64,000 nt of DNA from positions 3,036,001 through 3,100,000 of the forward strand of contig NZ_CP102845.1 of the NCBI RefSeq assembly GCF_013307435.2, written 5' to 3'. The number at the start of each line of letters is the position of its first letter. Within the stretch, counting starts at the first letter, position 1. The translations under genes and the position numbers were made by a program. The stretch comes from Microvirga terrae (GTDB lineage Bacteria > Pseudomonadota > Alphaproteobacteria > Rhizobiales > Beijerinckiaceae). Positions 61,714 through 64,000 of this stretch are shown in pieces. The notes beneath the pieces are model-generated. The model had not been told where the DNA came from and made no database searches. It saw only the letters and a program-made list of their open reading frames with translations.

Positions 61714-62466
61714 TTACGCGGCCTCGGTTTCGCGGTAGTCGGCGTAGCCGTTCGCCTCGAGTTCGAGCGCCAGCTCCTTGCCGCCCGACTTCACGATGCG
61801 GCCCGCATGCATCACGTGCACGGTATCCGGCACAATGTGGTTTAGGAGGCGCTGGTAATGGGTGATGACCAGGAAGGCGCGGTCGGGCGAGCGGAGCGCG
61901 TTCACGCCCTCGGACACGATGCGCAGCGCGTCGATGTCGAGGCCGGAATCCGTCTCGTCCAGGATGCAGAAGGACGGCTGGAGCAGCGCCATCTGCAGGA
62001 TCTCCATGCGCTTCTTCTCGCCGCCGGAGAAGCCGACATTGAGGGCGCGCTTGAGCATGTCCTTCGGGATTTCGAGCTGGGTGGCTGCGGCGTTGACGCG
62101 CTTGATGAAGTCCGGCGTGGTCAGCTCCTGCTCGCCGCGCGCCTTGCGCTGGGCGTTGAGGGTGGCCTTCAGGAACGTCATCGAAGCGACCCCGGGGATC
62201 TCCAGCGGATACTGGAAGGCCAGGAACACGCCAGCGGCGGCGCGCTGGTCCGGCTCCATCTCGAGCAGGTTCTGGCCGTCGAGCAGGATCTCGCCGTCAA
62301 GGACCTCGTAGTCCTCCTTGCCGGCGATCACGTAGGACAGGGTCGACTTGCCCGAGCCGTTGGGCCCCATGATGGCGGCGACCTCACCCTTATTCACCGT
62401 GAGGTTGAGGCCATTGAGAATGCGCTTGTCCTCGATCTGGACGACCAAGTTCTTGATTTCGAGCAT
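61714..62466 (-). CDS. sufC: Fe-S cluster assembly ATPase SufC
   Basis: A protein of 250 residues. Walker A is [18 protein letters not shown], the signature is [18 protein letters not shown], Walker B is [16 protein letters not shown], and the switch His is in [12 protein letters not shown]. It drives conformational change of SufBD during cluster assembly. A 121-base gap with half a palindromic unit separates it from sufB. Confidence 0.97.
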   Translation of the reverse strand: MLEIKNLVVQIEDKRILNGLNLTVNKGEVAAIMGPNGSGKSTLSYVIAGKEDYEVLDGEILLDGQNLLEMEPDQRAAAGVFLAFQYPLEIPGVASMTFLKATLNAQRKARGEQELTTPDFIKRVNAAATQLEIPKDMLKRALNVGFSGGEKKRMEILQMALLQPSFCILDETDSGLDIDALRIVSEGVNALRSPDRAFLVITHYQRLLNHIVPDTVHVMHAGRIVKSGGKELALELEANGYADYRETEAA

Positions 62467-62492
62467 CTGAATATTCCGTTGTTTGCGCGTGG

Positions 62493-62515
62493 ATGGCCGG
62501 ATCGAGTCCGGCCAT
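62493..62515. repeat. Half-unit of the palindromic repeat between sufB and sufC
   Basis: The hairpin ATGGCCGGA-TCGAG-TCCGGCCAT, followed by GACGGG. Confidence 0.6.
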
Positions 62516-62587
62516 GACGGGCTTTGAAGCTATCGCGTCGCGCCCGGGCTTCCTTCTGCCCTGGGCATCCACGTCCCGTTTCCTGAA

Positions 62588-64000
<1,413 letters not shown>

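Overview
The window looks like chromosomal DNA from a GC-rich alphaproteobacterium of the order Hyphomicrobiales (Rhizobiales). A Methylobacteriaceae member such as Microvirga is my best guess. The reasons are the BA14K, DUF1236, DUF2842 and extensin-like small secreted proteins, the type-2 ArgC, the Omp25-like porin, the clpP/clpX/lon/HU gene order, and a family of GTCATGGCCGG-type intergenic palindromes. This placement is inference; no rRNA lies in the window. Almost everything is housekeeping DNA. I see no transposase, integrase, phage or CRISPR gene.

Layout. 1-10.4 kb: truncated fadL, a FAH-family hydrolase, argC, a basic DUF5872 protein, rplM-rpsI, a glutathione S-transferase, a thioesterase, a CoA-binding protein, a 1-kb intergenic region with two palindromic elements flanking a possible small RNA, metY, and an orphan ParA-like ATPase. 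10.4-20.9 kb: DUF1236 protein, heme A synthase (ctaA), DUF2842, a mini DnaJ-type zinc protein, a PAS histidine kinase/LuxR-type response regulator pair, BA14K, L,D-transpeptidase and extensin-like protein. 21-26 kb: a CDC48/p97-type AAA ATPase, a secreted protein made of two repeats, and a translationally coupled MarR-GNAT/EamA pair. 26-35 kb: a complete peptide/opine-type ABC transporter, an ArgE-like deacetylase, a Thr/Ser dehydratase and a LysE exporter.

35-49.9 kb: small secreted proteins, tRNA-Pro(GGG), DUF4142, DUF1003, tRNA-Val(TAC), the proteostasis block HU-lon-clpX-clpP-tig, tRNA-Leu(TAG), a multicopper-oxidase homologue that has lost its copper ligands, the NAD(P)HX repair enzyme, and glnB-glnA. 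50-55.7 kb: a WYL regulator divergent from a LysE exporter, an Omp25-like barrel, an alpha/beta hydrolase, the RNA helicase RhlE, TfoX and sufA. 55.8-64 kb: a CPA2 K+/H+ antiporter and an SDR, both on the plus strand, followed by the minus-strand Fe-S assembly operon sufB-C-D-S-T, with sufB cut by the window end.

Functionally the window combines amino-acid and nitrogen metabolism (argC, argE, metY, glnB-glnA, two LysE exporters, peptide ABC uptake), protein quality control (tig, ClpXP, Lon, CDC48) and Fe-S assembly (SUF). The less ordinary items are the nested palindromes, some inside suf operon junctions; the possible structured RNA at 7.67-7.92 kb; tandem GGTAT-N4-ATACC dyads between rplM and the GST gene; the degenerate multicopper oxidase; and the bacterial CDC48.
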